Source of the DNA: Geobacter sp.
GTDB taxonomy: Bacteria; Desulfobacterota; Desulfuromonadia; Geobacterales; Geobacteraceae
NCBI GenBank assembly: GCA_003490025.1
Contig: DNJC01000006.1
Span: 130,658-194,657, forward strand
Direction of reading: 5' to 3'
Length of the DNA stretch: 64,000 nucleotides
Below the pieces are notes generated by a model, which was given only the letters and a program-made list of their open reading frames with translations, did no database searches and was not told the origin of the DNA. Of this stretch, positions 8,099-16,527 are shown one piece after another (the stretch's first letter is position 1; each line of letters opens with the position of its first letter). A program made the position numbers and the translations under genes.

Positions 8099-8222
8099 GC
8101 CCATCTGGTGCTACCGGCGCTGCGGCAACACGTTAGCTCCCTTTGGAAAATGAGCACGCAAGATTTGTGCAATTTAATTTTGCTCGGATATACTCTACTG
8201 CATTTGCCGGAGGAACCTCGCG

Positions 8223-9374
8223 ATGGAAACGGAAAAGTCCGAGCAACTGTACAGACTTATGTTCGTCAACATGAAGGAGGGGCTCGCCGTGGTGCGTGTG
8301 GACGACACGGATCCCGACGCCTCTCCGCTCATCGTGGAGATGAACCCGGCCGCCAGGAGACTCTGCCGAATCGCGGCCTGTGAATCCGGAAACTGCAGGC
8401 TTTCCGGTTGCTTTCCGGGATGGTTCATCGGGGACGGTTTCGTGGAGAGCTGTCATCGGCTCGCAGCTTACGGCGGTCTGCTGGAGCTGGGGGAAGTCTC
8501 CCGGGACGGCTGCTATTACCGGATCAGGGTCTTCGCCCTTTCCGACAAACATCTCGGCGTGGTGATCAGCGACTGCACAAGGTACAAGAGAAAGGATGCC
8601 GAGATCTCCGAGCTGGCCGCAAGGATCGAAACGGACGCGGCCGGGATGGAAGAGCGCGTGGCGGAAAGGACGGCGCAGCTGAAGGAGATCAACGAGGAGC
8701 TGGACGGTTTCGCCTTTTCGGTTTCCCACGACCTGCGCGCGCCGGTCCGCGCCATGCAGGCGTTCGCCCAGATCCTGCTGGAGGACGAGGACCAAACGGA
8801 CGCCGAGAGGAGGGCCTACCTCGAGCGGATCCGGTCCGCGGCGCAGGGGATGGACCGCCTGATCCAGGACCTGCTCGCCTACAGCCGCCTGAGCCGGCAG
8901 GAGACCACGCTCCAGATGGTGAGCCTTGAGAAGGTGGTCCGTGACGCGACGCAGCAACTGGAGCTGACCACCGGCGGCAAGAGCTATCAGATGGAGATCG
9001 ACGGCGAACTCCCCGAGGTGCTCGGCCACCACACGGTACTGGTACAGGTGGTGCTGAACCTTCTGAGCAACGCGGTGAAGTTCGTCCCGAAGGGGGTGGT
9101 CCCGAGGCTCCGGATCTGGGCGGAGCCAAACGAGGGGCGCGTCCGCCTTTTCATCGAGGACAACGGCATCGGCATTCCGCCGCAGCACCAGGAACGGATC
9201 TTCAAGATCTTCGAGCGCCTGCACAGCATGGAAACCTACCCTGGAACAGGGATTGGCCTGGCGATCGTGCGCAAGGCCGTGACACGGCTCGGAGGGAGAA
9301 TCGGGGTGGAATCCAGGGTGGGAGAGGGGAGCAGATTCTGGATCGAGTTGAAGCAAGGAGAAGACGGGAGGTGA
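8223..9374 (+). CDS. PAS-containing sensor histidine kinase
   Basis: A 383-residue cytoplasmic kinase with no membrane segment. An N-terminal PAS-like domain (about residues 1-120; contains an unusual cluster of Cys, at 48, 53, 58, 63, 77 and 97) is followed by a coiled-coil linker (125-160), a HisKA domain with SHDLRAPVRAM (phospho-acceptor His169) and an HATPase domain with N-box NLLSNAVKF, DNGIGI and GTGIGLAI. It belongs to the bacteriophytochrome-like kinase class. The ATG has GGAGG 9 nt upstream. The gene is followed after 1 bp by a stand-alone receiver, its likely phosphorylation partner. The Cys cluster could bind a metal or act as a redox sensor; this is inference. Confidence 0.9.
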   Translation: METEKSEQLYRLMFVNMKEGLAVVRVDDTDPDASPLIVEMNPAARRLCRIAACESGNCRLSGCFPGWFIGDGFVESCHRLAAYGGLLELGEVSRDGCYYRIRVFALSDKHLGVVISDCTRYKRKDAEISELAARIETDAAGMEERVAERTAQLKEINEELDGFAFSVSHDLRAPVRAMQAFAQILLEDEDQTDAERRAYLERIRSAAQGMDRLIQDLLAYSRLSRQETTLQMVSLEKVVRDATQQLELTTGGKSYQMEIDGELPEVLGHHTVLVQVVLNLLSNAVKFVPKGVVPRLRIWAEPNEGRVRLFIEDNGIGIPPQHQERIFKIFERLHSMETYPGTGIGLAIVRKAVTRLGGRIGVESRVGEGSRFWIELKQGEDGR

Positions 9375-9375
9375 C

Positions 9376-9897
9376 ATGAGCTTCGTGCACCACACGATCA
9401 TGCTGGTCGACAACGACCGTGACCATGCTCATTTTACCCAGCTCGCCCTGCAGAGGGTCGGGGTGATCACACCGGTCCAGGTCGCTCGCGACGGCGAGGA
9501 GGCGATAGGCTACCTGAGCGGGCAGGAGCCGTATCAGGACCGGGAAACCTATCCCTTGCCCATCCTGCTCCTGCTCGACCTGAACCTGCCGCGCATGTCC
9601 GGGGTGGCGTTTCTTTCCTGGTTGCGCCGGCAACCTCTCCTGAGGCGCCTGCCGGTCATAGTCCTCACCCAGCCCGGCCCGACAACGGATCTGAACCGCG
9701 CCTACGAGCTTGGCTGCAACTCGTACCTGATCAAGCCGACCTCCTTCAACACCCTGCTGGTCATGATGCAGGGGCTGGTCCATTACTGGCTGAGCCTGAA
9801 CCTCCCCCCCGAGCTCGCCTGCGATCCGGCCGGCCTCGAGCACCCCATCGTCCCTGCCGGCGGTTTCGGCGACAGCCGGCCGGGTTCCGGCAGCTGA
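9376..9897 (+). CDS. Single-domain response regulator (Rcp1-like)
   Basis: A 173-residue receiver without an output domain. The N-terminal acidic pocket (LVDNDRDH), phospho-acceptor Asp68 in LLLLDLNLP, and the conserved Lys in YLIKPTSF are present. The last 35 residues are a Pro/Gly-rich tail. It starts 1 bp after the kinase stop with GGAGGTGAC as ribosome site, so the pair is co-translated. Rcp1-type receivers usually relay phosphate from phytochrome-class kinases to another protein; the downstream target here is unknown. Confidence 0.92.
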   Translation: MSFVHHTIMLVDNDRDHAHFTQLALQRVGVITPVQVARDGEEAIGYLSGQEPYQDRETYPLPILLLLDLNLPRMSGVAFLSWLRRQPLLRRLPVIVLTQPGPTTDLNRAYELGCNSYLIKPTSFNTLLVMMQGLVHYWLSLNLPPELACDPAGLEHPIVPAGGFGDSRPGSGS

Positions 9898-9987
9898 CGC
9901 TTTTCTTTCACGAACAGCGATGATTCTGCGCTACAGAAATCCCACCCCCTCAGGCTGCGAGGTCGGGAGGGGGAGGGCGAGGCCGAT

Positions 9988-12030
9988 ATGGGAGACGCCT
10001 TAAAGACACTTCAGATCGTCCCGACCGTCACGGAGGAACCCCGCCCCGGCAAGAGGGTCAGCAGGAGCCACCTGGTAAACCGGCTGAACTATATCAACTT
10101 CCAGGACCAGTCCATCCTGGTCAGCCTGCGGCACCTGGTCTACGACGACGCGGTGTTCCTGAAGGCCAAGCCGCTTCCCTGCGCGGGCGAGAGGCTCGAC
10201 TGTCTCTGGGCCGAGACACCCGGCCTCTCCCAATTGCTGAAGACCTACCGTTTCGATTACCTGCTCATCGCCGACGGCAAAAAGTACCTCCTGGTCAACT
10301 CGGAACTGGTCACCCTGAACGAGTCTGGGCTGGGCCTCATCCTCCCGGTGAACTGCCACGAGTTCCAGGCGAGGAGGATACGGCGGCACCCCGCCCGGGA
10401 GGTTTCGGTCCAGTTGCTCCAGCACGGGGCGCTTTTCGACTGCCGCCTCGTCGATTTCACCCCGGTATCGCTTCGGGTCTCGGGGAAGTGCAACGACGCG
10501 AGCATGCTCAAGTGGATCAACAGGGAAAGCCCCGTGCACGTCAGGCTGCTGAAAGGCGGCAGGATCCTTTACTCGGGAAATTACGAAATCCTCTCCCAGC
10601 AGGTGTCCGGCAAGCTCAACACCATGGTGCTCGGGCAGTTGCACGGCAACATGCACAGGTTCAAGAACAAGAAGTACCGCAACATCCGGCAGCAACTGGT
10701 GCCGTCGCCGAACATCGTCTTCGAGCATCCGCTGATCAACAAGCGGGTCAACCTGAAGATAGCCGATATCTCCGGCACGGGGTTCTCCGTGGAGGAGAAC
10801 GAGGGGGACTGCGTGCTGATGCCCGGCATGATGCTCCCCGACCTGAAGATAACCTTCGCGCAGGGGGTGAGCCTCGATTGCCTGGCGCAGGTGGTGTTCC
10901 GGAACGTGACGGGGGAGGGAGGAGGGGAGGGGACGGTCAAATGCGGCGTGGCGATCCTGGACATGTCGATCGAGGACCACGTGACGCTCCTCTCCATACT
11001 GCACCAGGTGGCCGACACCAAGTCCTACGTCTGCACCGACGTCGACCTCAACGAACTCTGGGACTTCTTCTTCGAGACCGGTTTCATCTACCCCGGCAAG
11101 TACGCGCATTTTCAGGCCAACAAGGAGCGGATCAAGGAAACCTACGCGAAGCTCTACACGCACAACCCCCACATCGCGAGGCACTTCATCTACCTGGACC
11201 GGGGCGCCATCCTGGGGCACCTCGCCATGGTCCGCTTTTACCGGAGCGCCTGGCTGATCCACCACCACGCCGCCAGGAAGACGGTGAGCGTAAAGGCGGG
11301 GCTGGCGGTCCTGGACCAGGTGACCCACTACCTGAACGAGCTGGAAAGTTACGCCTTCGCCAATCTGCGCTTCGTCTATTGCTACTACCGGCCGGACAAC
11401 AAGTTCCCCAGCCGCGTCTTCGGCGGCTTCGCGCGGCAGTACACCGACCCGCGCATCTGCTCCCAGGACGAGTTCGCCTACTCCCACTTCAAGGCGCAGG
11501 GGGAGGACGGGAGTCTCGCGCAGCCGTGGGAGATCGGCTGCAGCTCGCTTTTCGACCTCACCGAAGCCGGGAGTTTCTATCGCTACGCCTCCGGGGGGCT
11601 CATGACGCAGGCGTTCGACGTTTTCGCAGGGGCTGCCGGGCGGCAGGAGCTGGAGGAGCAGTACCAGGCGCTGGGTTTCCGCAAGGAACTCTACCTCTAC
11701 TCCCTGCGCAAGAACGGAAGCCTCAAGGCCTTCTTCCTGGTGAGCTGCACCGACGCCGGTTTCAACATGGCCGAGCTCACCAACTGCGTCACCATGCTGG
11801 TCCTCGACGAAGAGGTGCCGTACCGGGTCCTGGAGCTGTCGCTCGGGGAGCTGAGTCGACACTACGAGAGTGGGGAGATGCCGGTCTTGACCTATCCCGT
11901 CTCCTACCTGGAGAAGGAGGCCGTCCCCTACGACAAGGTGTACCTGCTCTGGGTGCTGAACATGCAGTACAGCGACCAGTATCTGCAATACTGCCAGGGG
12001 CTTTTCAGGACCGTGAAAAAACCCTCTTGA
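9988..12030 (+). CDS. Tandem PilZ-domain protein with C-terminal GNAT-like region
   Basis: A 680-residue cytoplasmic protein. Two PilZ-like domains occupy roughly residues 125-215 and 225-345. The first has the c-di-GMP-binding RxxxR motif (RHPAR, residues 133-137) but a degenerate DxSxxG (DFTPVS from 156); the second has an intact DxSxxG (DISGTG, 260-265) but no proper RxxxR. The C-terminal part (about 360-680) contains IYLDRGAILGHLAMVRFY and has the look of a GNAT-type acyltransferase fold, possibly like N-acyl amino acid synthases; this is tentative. It is followed after 18 bp by a sensor kinase in the same orientation. Likely a c-di-GMP effector. Confidence 0.75.
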   Translation: MGDALKTLQIVPTVTEEPRPGKRVSRSHLVNRLNYINFQDQSILVSLRHLVYDDAVFLKAKPLPCAGERLDCLWAETPGLSQLLKTYRFDYLLIADGKKYLLVNSELVTLNESGLGLILPVNCHEFQARRIRRHPAREVSVQLLQHGALFDCRLVDFTPVSLRVSGKCNDASMLKWINRESPVHVRLLKGGRILYSGNYEILSQQVSGKLNTMVLGQLHGNMHRFKNKKYRNIRQQLVPSPNIVFEHPLINKRVNLKIADISGTGFSVEENEGDCVLMPGMMLPDLKITFAQGVSLDCLAQVVFRNVTGEGGGEGTVKCGVAILDMSIEDHVTLLSILHQVADTKSYVCTDVDLNELWDFFFETGFIYPGKYAHFQANKERIKETYAKLYTHNPHIARHFIYLDRGAILGHLAMVRFYRSAWLIHHHAARKTVSVKAGLAVLDQVTHYLNELESYAFANLRFVYCYYRPDNKFPSRVFGGFARQYTDPRICSQDEFAYSHFKAQGEDGSLAQPWEIGCSSLFDLTEAGSFYRYASGGLMTQAFDVFAGAAGRQELEEQYQALGFRKELYLYSLRKNGSLKAFFLVSCTDAGFNMAELTNCVTMLVLDEEVPYRVLELSLGELSRHYESGEMPVLTYPVSYLEKEAVPYDKVYLLWVLNMQYSDQYLQYCQGLFRTVKKPS

Positions 12031-12048
12031 CCGTGCGCCGGAGCTTCG

Positions 12049-14304
12049 ATGGAACAAAACAGGCTCGTCGACATGCCGATTTACAACAGCAGGATCATCA
12101 ACTCGTTCATCCTGCTGATCAAGCACAAGTACAGCCATGTCGACATCTCGGAACTGCTAGAGTACGCTGGGATGAAGGAGTACGAGGTGGCGGACCAGGC
12201 GCACTGGTTCAGACAGGAGCAGGTGGACCGCTTCTACGAAAAACTGCTCCAGATGACCGGGAACCCCAAGATCGCCCGCGAGGCGGGGCGCTACGCCGCC
12301 TCCCCGGACGTACTGGGGGCCATGAGGCAGTACATCCTCGGCCTGGTGGACGCCTCGAGCACCTTCGACATCATCAGCAAGACCACGGCCAACTTCACCA
12401 GGTCCGGCAGCTACAAGTCGCGCTCCATCTCCTCCAACACGGTCGAGATCACCGTAACTCCGTACGAGGCGGGGCTGGAGAAGCAGTACCAGTGCGAGAA
12501 CCGGATCGGATTCTTCGAGGCAATCGTCCTCATCTTCAACCACAAGATGACCGACCTGCAGTACTTCCCGGAGATCAGGCATCTGCCGACCATCCAGCAT
12601 CCGGAGTGCGTCTTCAGGGGTGGCAAGGTCTGCCGCTACATAGTCACCTGGGAGAAGACCATGTACGGCCTGCTCAAGAAGGTCCGCCTCTGGGTCGCGG
12701 TCGGCCTTGTCGTGCTCAACCTCGCGCTCGCCGCCACGGGGAGATCCGGCGACCTCGTCTGGACCCTCCCCGTTTCGCTCAGCGCCTTGCTGCTCCTCGC
12801 GCTCTCCACCGAGAGAAGCGAGAAGAAGGCGATCAAGGAAAGCCTGGAGAGCACCAGGGAGTCGGTCGAAAACCTGCTGGACCAGATCAACCTGAACTAC
12901 AACAACGCCATGCTCACCCACGAGATCGGCCAGAGGCTCGGCAACTACACGCGGCTGGAGGAGATGCTCCCGGACGTGGCGGCCATCATGCAGCGGCGCC
13001 TCGACTACGACCGCGGGATGATCCTTCTCGCCGACCGGGACGGCGGCCGGCTGGAACTGCGCGCGAGCTACGGCTACAAGGAAGAGGAACTCGGCTGCCT
13101 GAACTCGATGCCGTTTCGCCTGGAACAGGACGAAAAGGACGTCTACGTGGTCTCCTTCCGCGAGAAGCGACCGTTCCTGGTGAACGACGTGGAAATGGAT
13201 CCGGAACTCGTGGGCGACAGGACCCTGGCCTGCGCCAAGATGACCGGCACCAGGGCCTTCATCTGCTGTCCCATCGTCACCGAGGGGGCGTCGCTCGGCG
13301 TTTTGACCGTCGAGAACGTGAAAGCCAAGAGGCCGCTCGTGGAACGGGACATCAGCCTCATCATGGGGACCGCCTCGGTGATCGGGATCAGCATCCGCAA
13401 CTGCGAACTGATCGGGGCGCTGGAGGAGTCGATGCAGGAACTCGAGGTGCGGGTGGCGAAGCGGACCGAGGACCTGGAAAAGAGCAGGCGCAAGATCGAG
13501 CTGCAGCACGAGGAGCTGGCGAGGACGTACTTCGAGCTGGAGGAGACGACGGCGCAAAGGCTGCTGGCGCTCGAGGAGCTGGGCCGGAAGGAGCGGATGC
13601 TGTTGCAGCAAAACCGGCTCGCAGCGCTCGGGGAGATGATCAGCAACATCGCGCACCAGTGGCGCCAGCCGCTCAACGAACTGGGGCTGATCGTGCAGGA
13701 GTTGCCGGTCATGTACGACCTGGGGAACTTCACCAGGGAGTACCTGCGGGAGAGCGTCGCCAAGTTCATGAAAGTGTTGGGCCACACCTCGAGGACCATC
13801 GACGATTTCAGGAACTTCTTCCGGCCCGACAAGGAGGCGGTGTCGTTCCGCGTCAGGGAGGTGGTGGAAAGGACGCTGTCGCTGGTCTCGGAGAGTTTCC
13901 GGCATCTCCGGATAAACGTGCTGGTACGCTCGGAAGGTGACCCGGTGATCACGGGGCACCCCAACGAGTTCTCCCAGGCCGTGCTCAACATCCTCTTCAA
14001 CGCGCGGGACGCCTTCATCGACAGGAAGGTGCAGGAACGCGAGATCGAGATCGACATCTTCAACGAGGGGGACGCGGCGGTGGTGACCATCCGCGACAAC
14101 GCAGGGGGGATAGAGGAGTCGATCCTGGAGAAGATCTTCGATCCCTACTTCACCACCAGGGGGCCCGAGCAGGGGACCGGCCTGGGTCTTTACATGTCCA
14201 AGATGATCATAGAGAAGAACATTCCAGGCACGCTTTCAGTGCGCAACAGGGAGAAGGGAGCGGAATTCCGCATCGATGTGCGGGCGGACAGTCAGCCGGG
14301 CTAA
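12049..14304 (+). CDS. Sensor histidine kinase with novel N-terminal domain, TM pair and GAF
   Basis: A 751-residue protein. The first ~205 residues form a domain I cannot name with certainty; it ends HPECVFRGGKVCRYIVTW, a Cys pair reminiscent of V4R-type ligand-binding domains. Two TM helices follow (about 210-250), then a coiled coil, a GAF domain (about 290-455), a second coiled coil, a HisKA-like domain with the motif HQWRQPLN (His536) and an HATPase (N-box NILFNARDA, DNAGGI, GTGLGLYM). The start has CGGAG 5 nt upstream. It is the partner gene of the PilZ protein just upstream. Its kinase core is paralogous to that of the six-PAS kinase at 16528. Confidence 0.85.
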   Translation: MEQNRLVDMPIYNSRIINSFILLIKHKYSHVDISELLEYAGMKEYEVADQAHWFRQEQVDRFYEKLLQMTGNPKIAREAGRYAASPDVLGAMRQYILGLVDASSTFDIISKTTANFTRSGSYKSRSISSNTVEITVTPYEAGLEKQYQCENRIGFFEAIVLIFNHKMTDLQYFPEIRHLPTIQHPECVFRGGKVCRYIVTWEKTMYGLLKKVRLWVAVGLVVLNLALAATGRSGDLVWTLPVSLSALLLLALSTERSEKKAIKESLESTRESVENLLDQINLNYNNAMLTHEIGQRLGNYTRLEEMLPDVAAIMQRRLDYDRGMILLADRDGGRLELRASYGYKEEELGCLNSMPFRLEQDEKDVYVVSFREKRPFLVNDVEMDPELVGDRTLACAKMTGTRAFICCPIVTEGASLGVLTVENVKAKRPLVERDISLIMGTASVIGISIRNCELIGALEESMQELEVRVAKRTEDLEKSRRKIELQHEELARTYFELEETTAQRLLALEELGRKERMLLQQNRLAALGEMISNIAHQWRQPLNELGLIVQELPVMYDLGNFTREYLRESVAKFMKVLGHTSRTIDDFRNFFRPDKEAVSFRVREVVERTLSLVSESFRHLRINVLVRSEGDPVITGHPNEFSQAVLNILFNARDAFIDRKVQEREIEIDIFNEGDAAVVTIRDNAGGIEESILEKIFDPYFTTRGPEQGTGLGLYMSKMIIEKNIPGTLSVRNREKGAEFRIDVRADSQPG

Positions 14305-14355
14305 CTTCAAAAGATCAGCACCTTGAATCGTTGACAAGGTACCGGCGGAGGCTAG

Positions 14356-14383
14356 AATAAGTGAAAATTAATTTTTACTTATT
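14356..14383. promoter_or_regulatory. AT-rich palindrome, candidate operator
   Basis: AATAAGT ... ACTTATT with an AT-rich centre makes an almost perfect 28-bp palindrome in otherwise GC-rich DNA, 52 bp after the kinase stop and about 125 bp before the next gene. Likely a regulator-binding site or part of a promoter. Confidence 0.4.
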
Positions 14384-14415
14384 CGCTCTCCATGTCGCTG
14401 CTGCAAGACACAAAC

Positions 14416-14464
14416 GGCCGAGCTGCCGAGTAAAGTACTTTGGCAGACCCGGCCGCTCTTTTTT
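14416..14464 (+). terminator. Terminator-like hairpin with T-run (possible attenuator)
   Basis: Two-tier stem: GGCCG (14416-14420) with CGGCC (14450-14454), and CTGCC (14423-14427) with GGCAG (14442-14446), followed by GCTCTTTTTT (14455-14464). It lies between the palindrome at 14356 and the receiver gene at 14509, so it may terminate the upstream operon or attenuate the downstream one. Confidence 0.55.
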
Positions 14465-14508
14465 GCCTCCAAGTTGACCCTGAAGGACCAAATCCGCGGA
14501 GAAAGACG

Positions 14509-14904
14509 ATGGCAGAGTCGTACATCCTGCTTGTTGAAGACAACCCTGACGATGCCTTTCTGGCCACCCGCATCATAGGGAAGGTCTGCCCGGAGAAGGT
14601 ACTTCTGGCAAGGGACGGGGAGGAGGCAATAGAGCTGTTGCATCGTATGACTCAGGATCAAAGCTACAAGCAGATCAGACTGGTGCTTCTCGACCTGAAG
14701 CTTCCCAAGATCAGCGGGCTGGAGGTCCTCCAGGCCATCAGGAGCAGCGACGAACTCCGCTTTCTCTTCGTGGTCGTGCTTACCTCCTCGGACAACGACC
14801 TCGACCAGGAAAGATGCTGGGAACTAGGCGTGCTCGATTACATCTTCAAGCCTATGGCAGCGGAACGGCTGCAGAGCGTGCTGCTCCGCTGCGGGAGGGG
14901 GTGA
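14509..14904 (+). CDS. Single-domain response regulator (Rcp1-like)
   Basis: A 131-residue receiver. LLVEDNPDD forms the acidic pocket, Asp62 in LVLLDLKLP is the phospho-acceptor, and Lys in YIFKPM completes the active site. Length is that of a bare REC domain. The ATG at 14509 has GGAG about 8 nt upstream; earlier in-frame codons overlap the hairpin and are not used. The stop TGA is immediately followed by the ATG of a REC-PAS-kinase, so the two are co-translated and probably exchange phosphate. Confidence 0.92.
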   Translation: MAESYILLVEDNPDDAFLATRIIGKVCPEKVLLARDGEEAIELLHRMTQDQSYKQIRLVLLDLKLPKISGLEVLQAIRSSDELRFLFVVVLTSSDNDLDQERCWELGVLDYIFKPMAAERLQSVLLRCGRG

Positions 14905-16521
14905 ATGCAAGAACCACCGGCTGACAGGCGCGGCCAGGGGGCACTGCCGCGCGGCATGGGGGGCATCGCGCTCCTCTACGTCGAAGACGAGGCCGACGCG
15001 CGCAGCATGGTCGCGAAGATGATCGCCATGAATTACCCGGGCCTCGCCATCTACAGCGCGGAAAACGGCGCCGCCGGGCTTCGGATGTACGCCGAGCACG
15101 TCCCCGACATCGTCATGACGGACATAAACATGCCCGTCATGGACGGCATCCGGATGTCGCGGGAGATAAGGAACCTGAATCCGGACGCGCGCATCATCGC
15201 GGTAACCGCACACTCCGACACTTCCTACCTGTTGAGCGCAATAGAAATCGGCATCCACAACTACGTGCTCAAGCCCCTCAACTACCAGGAACTCTTCTCC
15301 GTGATGGACAAGGTCCTGGAAGAGATCGTGCTGAAGCGACTGGTCGAAGAGCAGAACCGGCGCATATCTGAGAGCGAGAGGCAGCTCTCCGCTGCCCAGC
15401 GGATCGCCCACCTGGGGAGCTGGCAAAGACACCTTCCAAGCGGCGAGATGCAGTGGTCCGACGAGATGTTCCGCATCTGCGGAGTCGAACCGGGCGCGCT
15501 GCCGAGCACCTACCTTTCCTTCCTGGAACTATTCCTCCCCGAGGACCGTGAAAAGATCGAAGAGGCCATGCGCGACGCCCTGGCCGTCGAGAAGCCGCAG
15601 ACGCACCACTTCTGCCGCGTGCTCCGGCCGGACGGGAGCGTCAGGATGGTGCGTATCGAGGCGGAACTCCTCCCGGACCAGAAGGGGAGGGCAGAGTCGG
15701 TGGTCGGCACCTGCCACGATGTCACCGAGTTGAAGGAGGCGGAGGAACAGGTCCGCTCCCTGACGGAAGGGCTGGAGAGGCGTGTGGTCCAGCGCACCTC
15801 GCTGCTGCAGACCACGGTGAGCGAGCTGGAGAGCTTCAGCTATTTCGTGTCGCACGACCTGCGCGCACCGGTGGCCCGCCTGGAGGGGTTCTGCCGGGCG
15901 CTTATCGAGGACTGCGGCGTCTGCGGCAACCCCTCCTGCAGGCAGTACGCCGAGCGCTCCGAGGGAGTGGTGCGGCAGATCAAGCTGATCATGGACGCCT
16001 TCAGCAGCCTGACGCACTATGCGAGGTGCGCCCTCGCCATACAGGAGGTCGACCTGAGCGCCGTCGCCCGGAACGTCGCCGAGCACCTGGGGCATGAGGA
16101 GCCGGGGCGGAAAGTCGAATTCATCATCGCCGGCGGGATCCGCGTGCAAGGGGACGCGACCCTTTTGCGCACCGCCATGGAGCACCTGCTCGGCAACGCC
16201 TGGAAGTTCACCTCCAAAAGGGAGCGGGGGGTGATCGAGTTCGGGCGTATGGAGAAGGAGGGGGCGACGGCCTTCTTCGTTAGGGACAACGGCGCCGGCT
16301 TCAACATGAAGTACGCCGACAAGCTGTTCAAGCCGTTCCAGACCATCCACACCCCGGGCGAATACCCCGGCGGGACAGGCATCGGACTCGCCATGGTGCA
16401 CAGCATCGTTCTCAGGCACGGAGGGCGGATCTGGGCGGAAGGGGAGGTGGACCGGGGGGCGACCTTCATCTTCACCCTGGAACAGAACCCGGAATCGGGA
16501 AGTTACCTGAAGGAGGGGTGA
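14905..16521 (+). CDS. REC-PAS histidine kinase
   Basis: A 538-residue cytoplasmic protein with an N-terminal receiver (about 20-140; phospho-acceptor Asp73 in VMTDINMP, Lys in YVLKPLNY), a PAS domain (about 165-285 ending TCHDVTELKEAE), a coiled coil, a HisKA domain with VSHDLRAPVARL and an HATPase with N-box HLLGNAWKF, DNGAGF and GTGIGLAM. The receiver first, kinase last order suggests it is controlled by phosphorylation from another kinase as well as by the PAS signal. It follows the stand-alone receiver without a gap and is followed 6 bp later by the next kinase. Its REC-PAS half is paralogous to that of the gene at 19661. Confidence 0.92.
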   Translation: MQEPPADRRGQGALPRGMGGIALLYVEDEADARSMVAKMIAMNYPGLAIYSAENGAAGLRMYAEHVPDIVMTDINMPVMDGIRMSREIRNLNPDARIIAVTAHSDTSYLLSAIEIGIHNYVLKPLNYQELFSVMDKVLEEIVLKRLVEEQNRRISESERQLSAAQRIAHLGSWQRHLPSGEMQWSDEMFRICGVEPGALPSTYLSFLELFLPEDREKIEEAMRDALAVEKPQTHHFCRVLRPDGSVRMVRIEAELLPDQKGRAESVVGTCHDVTELKEAEEQVRSLTEGLERRVVQRTSLLQTTVSELESFSYFVSHDLRAPVARLEGFCRALIEDCGVCGNPSCRQYAERSEGVVRQIKLIMDAFSSLTHYARCALAIQEVDLSAVARNVAEHLGHEEPGRKVEFIIAGGIRVQGDATLLRTAMEHLLGNAWKFTSKRERGVIEFGRMEKEGATAFFVRDNGAGFNMKYADKLFKPFQTIHTPGEYPGGTGIGLAMVHSIVLRHGGRIWAEGEVDRGATFIFTLEQNPESGSYLKEG

Positions 16522-16527
16522 AAGGCG

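Larger units (their letters stand above)
7889..8222. other. Intergenic region with two dispersed repeat copies and a promoter
   Basis: 334 bp. It holds two copies of the family-1 repeat (7998-8040 and, partly inverted, 8057-8098) and then an AT-rich stretch with TTGTGC and TATACT about 18 bp apart (near 8165-8195) that could be the promoter of the histidine kinase at 8223. No coding region is seen. Confidence 0.6.

Noticed and set aside
10000..12138. A 712-codon open frame on the minus strand opposite the PilZ gene
   Set aside because: Composition is Val/Gln/His/Leu-rich without domains, as expected for the antisense of a GC-rich gene; the plus strand has clear PilZ motifs and ribosome sites.
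10488..13940. An 1150-codon plus-strand frame crossing two genes
   Set aside because: It spans the boundary of the PilZ and kinase genes in another frame and is Arg/Gly/Pro-rich low-complexity; an artefact of high GC third positions.
14400..14508. Possible GEMM c-di-GMP riboswitch before a receiver gene
   Set aside because: The conserved GEMM elements (GCAAACC ... GACGCAAAGCC ... GGTAGC) are not present; only a terminator-like hairpin is seen.
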